Shown piece after piece: positions 6,982-8,786 of a stretch of 8,786 nucleotides of DNA (its first letter is position 1; each line of letters opens with the position of its first letter). The DNA is from an uncultured Eubacteriales bacterium (lineage in GTDB: Bacteria > Bacillota > Clostridia > Oscillospirales > Butyricicoccaceae). The notes under the pieces were generated by a model, which was not told where the DNA came from, searched no databases, and saw only the letters and a list, made by a program, of their open reading frames with translations. The translations under genes and the position numbers were made by a program. The stretch is from the NCBI GenBank assembly GCA_905199135.1, contig CAJKFC010000075.1, positions 1 to 8,786 of the forward strand, written 5' to 3'.

Positions 6982-8403
6982 TTATTCTACAATTTCTCCG
7001 AACAGCGCGTGGGGCGAAGCCTTTGTCACCTTTACCCTTGCAAATTTTCCGATAAGGCTCTTATCACCCTTTGCCTTTACAAGTCTGCCTCCCTCAATGT
7101 GGGTTGAAAGGGGGAAGTTCTCGTCAAAGCTCTCGCCGTCCACCAGGGTTTTGAAGGTCTTTCCTATCTCGGCGGTGTTTCGCTCAAGGCCTATATCCTG
7201 CTGCACCTTCAAAAGCTCATCGAACATTTTCTGCTTCTCTTCGGCAGTTATGACATCTTCCATAAGCGCCGCCTTCGTGCCGGGGCGCCTCGAATATATA
7301 AAAGTGAAGAGCTGATCATATTTGACCGTCTTTACGATTTCCAAAGTTTTTTCAAAGTCCTCATAGACTTCGCCCGGGAAGCCCACTATCACATCGCTTG
7401 AAAAGGATATGTCGGGCATATATTTTCTCGCCATGTCGATAAGGCCGAGATATTTTTCCTTTGTATATCCCCTGTTCATGCTCTCGAGTATCCTGTCGCT
7501 TCCCGACTGGAAAGGCAGATGGAGCTGCTTGGCTATTGTGTCATGCTTCGCCATGACTTTAAAGAGCTTTTCGGTGGCGTCCTTTGGGTGGCTCGTCATA
7601 AATCTGATTATATAGTCTCCCTCGATTGACGCCAGCTCATCGAGAAGGTCGGCAAAATCGGTCTCATATCCTCTGTCGCTGCCGTAAGAGTTGACATTCT
7701 GACCCAAAAGGGTTATTTCCTTATATCCCGCCTTTAAAATATCCTTAAAATCTCTGATTATATCCTCTTTGTCTCTGCTTCTCTCCCTGCCTCTGACATA
7801 GGGGACTATGCAGTATGTGCAGAAGTTGTTGCAGCCGTACATTATAGGCAGGTTTGCCTTTATGGAGCGGTCTCTCTCGAGATGTATGCCCTCGAATATG
7901 CGGCCCGTTTCGTCGCCGCTTATGTCAAAGGCGCGCTTTTTCTCGGTGAGATACTCATAGAAAAGCTCGGGGAATGTGTAAAGGGCGTAGGTGCCGAACA
8001 GAATGTCAACATATGGATAGCTTTTGAGGATCTTGTCCTTCATCTGCTCCTGCTGAGCCATGCAGCCGCACACCACGATGACAAGGTCGTCGCCGCTCTT
8101 TTTTCTCTGCTTGAGCTTGCCCACATTGCCCAAAACTCTCATTTCGGCGTGCTCTCTTATGGCGCAGGTATTGAAAACGGCTATGTCTGCCTGGTTTTCG
8201 TCGTCTGTCAGCTCAAAACCCATGTCTATGAGCATGCCCTTTATCATCTCGGAATCGGCGAAATTCTGCTGACAGCCGTAGGTGTCCACAAACGCCTTTG
8301 CCGTTCCGTTCTTTTTGTTTTTATATATTTCCTTTATTTTATCGGAAAAGCTCCTCTGAAGCTCGAGCTCTTCCTTTGTAAGCTTGGTTGCCGTCTTTTT
8401 CAT
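6982..8403 (-). CDS. miaB: tRNA-2-methylthio-N6-dimethylallyladenosine synthase MiaB
   Basis: A 473-residue radical-SAM methylthiotransferase that converts i6A37 to ms2i6A37 in tRNA, the step after MiaA. The N-terminal UPF0004 domain carries the auxiliary-cluster cysteines C44 (DTYGCQQN), C80 (FNTCAIRE) and C114 (CGCMAQ). The radical-SAM C-x3-C-x2-C is at C191, C195 and C198 (YGCNNFCTYCIVPYVRG). Family blocks LLGQNVNSYG (232-241), RFMTSHP (267-273), LHLPFQSGSD (294-303) and VGFPGE (340-345) follow, and residues about 409-473 are the TRAM RNA-binding domain. I chose the ATG at 8403 because GAGGTGA lies just upstream. The open frame continues to a GTG at 8457, but that would sit within a few bases of the predicted transcription start, without a ribosome binding site. 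It is the first gene after the promoter, and its stop lies within 11 bp of mutS. Confidence 0.97.
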   Translation of the reverse strand: MKKTATKLTKEELELQRSFSDKIKEIYKNKKNGTAKAFVDTYGCQQNFADSEMIKGMLIDMGFELTDDENQADIAVFNTCAIREHAEMRVLGNVGKLKQRKKSGDDLVIVVCGCMAQQEQMKDKILKSYPYVDILFGTYALYTFPELFYEYLTEKKRAFDISGDETGRIFEGIHLERDRSIKANLPIMYGCNNFCTYCIVPYVRGRERSRDKEDIIRDFKDILKAGYKEITLLGQNVNSYGSDRGYETDFADLLDELASIEGDYIIRFMTSHPKDATEKLFKVMAKHDTIAKQLHLPFQSGSDRILESMNRGYTKEKYLGLIDMARKYMPDISFSSDVIVGFPGEVYEDFEKTLEIVKTVKYDQLFTFIYSRRPGTKAALMEDVITAEEKQKMFDELLKVQQDIGLERNTAEIGKTFKTLVDGESFDENFPLSTHIEGGRLVKAKGDKSLIGKFARVKVTKASPHALFGEIVE

Positions 8404-8405
8404 AT

Positions 8406-8412
8406 TCACCTC
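8406..8412 (-). promoter_or_regulatory. Ribosome binding site that decides the miaB start
   Basis: The minus strand reads GAGGTGA followed by AT and the ATG at 8403; measured from GAGG the gap is 5 bases. This is a 7-base match to the 16S 3' end and supports the shorter MiaB over the upstream GTG at 8457. Confidence 0.8.
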
Positions 8413-8468
8413 AACGATATGGTCTGTATGATAAGCCCTAAGGCCGTTAAAAAACACTTCGACACTTT

Positions 8469-8497
8469 ATTATATCATAAAAGGTATTTTTTTGCAA
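8469..8497 (-). promoter_or_regulatory. Sigma-A-type promoter of the miaB-mutS-mutL-miaA-hfq operon
   Basis: On the minus strand the -35 is TTGCAA (8492-8497; 4 of 6 to consensus), the spacer is exactly 17 bp, and the -10 is a perfect TATAAT (8469-8474) preceded by TGA, an extended -10 motif. Transcription would begin near 8462, leaving a leader of about 58 bases before miaB. It lies directly downstream of the terminator of the preceding gene and is the only complete promoter I recognise in the window, so it likely drives the whole cluster. Confidence 0.8.
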
Positions 8498-8498
8498 G

Positions 8499-8524
8499 AA
8501 AAACACAGGCCTTTCAGCCTGTGT
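8499..8524 (-). terminator. Intrinsic terminator of the M50 peptidase gene
   Basis: A perfect 8-bp stem, ACACAGGC (8503-8510) and GCCTGTGT (8517-8524) on the plus strand, has a 6-base loop (8511-8516). On the minus strand it is followed by TTTTCTT (from 8502 down). The stem's 5' arm encodes the last three residues of the peptidase and the loop holds its TGA stop. The opposite orientation has no T-tract, so it acts for the minus strand only. The T-tract is short, so efficiency may be moderate. Confidence 0.75.
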
Positions 8525-8786
8525 CGGATAAGTTTGCGGTGAGCACCGCAGAGGATATGAGCAGCAGAGTAAAGTTGCCTTTTGACTTTATGAGGAGCAG
8601 CACGCCTATGCAGCAGCCCAAAACCCCTGCCACTGTACCTAAGATTTTCAAAATCAAAAAGGCGGCGTTTTCGGAGAAAAGCTTGGCAATAGATGCGTAG
8701 AACGCCCTTCCCCCGTCCAAAGGCAGCACGGGCGCAAGATTAAAAACGCCGAAAAGGGTGTTTACGCCTATGAAAAAATCACAGTT
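8514..8786 (-). CDS. Site-2 protease family (M50) membrane metallopeptidase, C-terminal part
   Basis: Ninety codons in an open frame that continues beyond the right edge of the window, so the N-terminus and the HExxH zinc motif are not visible. The visible part contains NLAPVLPLDGGRAF, the second conserved block of M50 peptidases, in which the Asp of LDGGR is a zinc ligand. This is followed by hydrophobic segments at about residues 48-63 and 71-84 of the fragment. The family cleaves substrates within the membrane; SpoIVFB, which processes pro-sigma-K during sporulation, is a well-known member. This protein ends about 65 residues after LDGGR with no room for the C-terminal CBS domain of SpoIVFB, so I would not name it SpoIVFB. 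The TGA stop falls inside the terminator loop. It is separated from miaB by that terminator and a new promoter. Confidence 0.85.
   Translation of the reverse strand, partial: NCDFFIGVNTLFGVFNLAPVLPLDGGRAFYASIAKLFSENAAFLILKILGTVAGVLGCCIGVLLLIKSKGNFTLLLISSAVLTANLSDTG

Noticed and set aside
8422..8445. Possible leader hairpin in the miaB 5' leader (GGCC/GGGC around CCTTAGG)
   Set aside because: Only 3-4 pairs can form and no riboswitch or T-box feature is recognisable; the leader is about 58 bases.
8404..8457. Longer MiaB from the GTG at 8457 (18 extra residues)
   Set aside because: That GTG is about 5 bases from the predicted transcription start and has no ribosome binding site, while the ATG at 8403 has GAGGTGA.
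7882..8700. Long plus-strand open frame (272 codons)
   Set aside because: It lies antisense to miaB and runs across the operon promoter and terminator. It has no ribosome binding site or recognisable domain, and the minus-strand genes are unmistakable families.
1..8786. CRISPR arrays, tRNA/rRNA genes, insertion sequences, prophage or defence genes
   Set aside because: I looked for repeat-spacer patterns, cloverleaf ends, transposase motifs and inverted terminal repeats and saw none; the window is filled by conserved housekeeping genes on one strand.

Overview
The window reads as a compact, fully minus-strand chromosomal region of a Gram-positive-type (Firmicutes/Clostridia-like) bacterium. 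The assignment rests on the gene order miaB-mutS-mutL-miaA-hfq, the strong GAGG-type ribosome binding sites, a canonical sigma-A-type promoter, a MutL with the C-terminal endonuclease motifs (typical of species without MutH), and an Hfq closer in its core to Gram-positive forms. An affiliation near the Oscillospirales or other anaerobic Clostridia is plausible from the gene neighbourhood and the HlyD-like adaptor, but it is an inference and no genus can be named.

Layout in transcription order (right to left). At 8514-8786 is the C-terminal end of an M50 (site-2 protease family) membrane peptidase. Its stop codon lies in the loop of an intrinsic terminator (8499-8524). A strong promoter follows immediately (TTGCAA, 17 bp, TATAAT with an extended TGn; 8469-8497) and should start an operon of six genes: miaB (6982-8403), mutS (4385-6970), mutL (2438-4375), miaA (1495-2436), hfq (1236-1466) and an HlyD-like membrane adaptor (19-1227). 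Gaps are 11, 9, 1, 28 and 8 bp, and I see no terminator between the genes. The largest non-coding stretch is about 110 bp (8404-8513), and it is explained by the terminator, promoter and leader. The operon may continue beyond position 1.

Functionally, MiaA and MiaB carry out successive steps of the tRNA A37 hypermodification i6A to ms2i6A. MutS and MutL are the recognition and nicking components of post-replicative mismatch repair. Hfq is the Sm-like RNA chaperone. The HlyD-like protein is a single-pass membrane adaptor of unknown partner.

Most of this is well-known housekeeping content, and I do not see a new defence or mobile system. The points most worth a second look are a dyad around a TATAAT box that overlaps the hfq ribosome binding site, an unusually basic Hfq rim, divergent positions in the MutL nuclease motif and the MutS clamp motif, the transporter-less adaptor gene, and the very tight terminator/promoter junction upstream of miaB.
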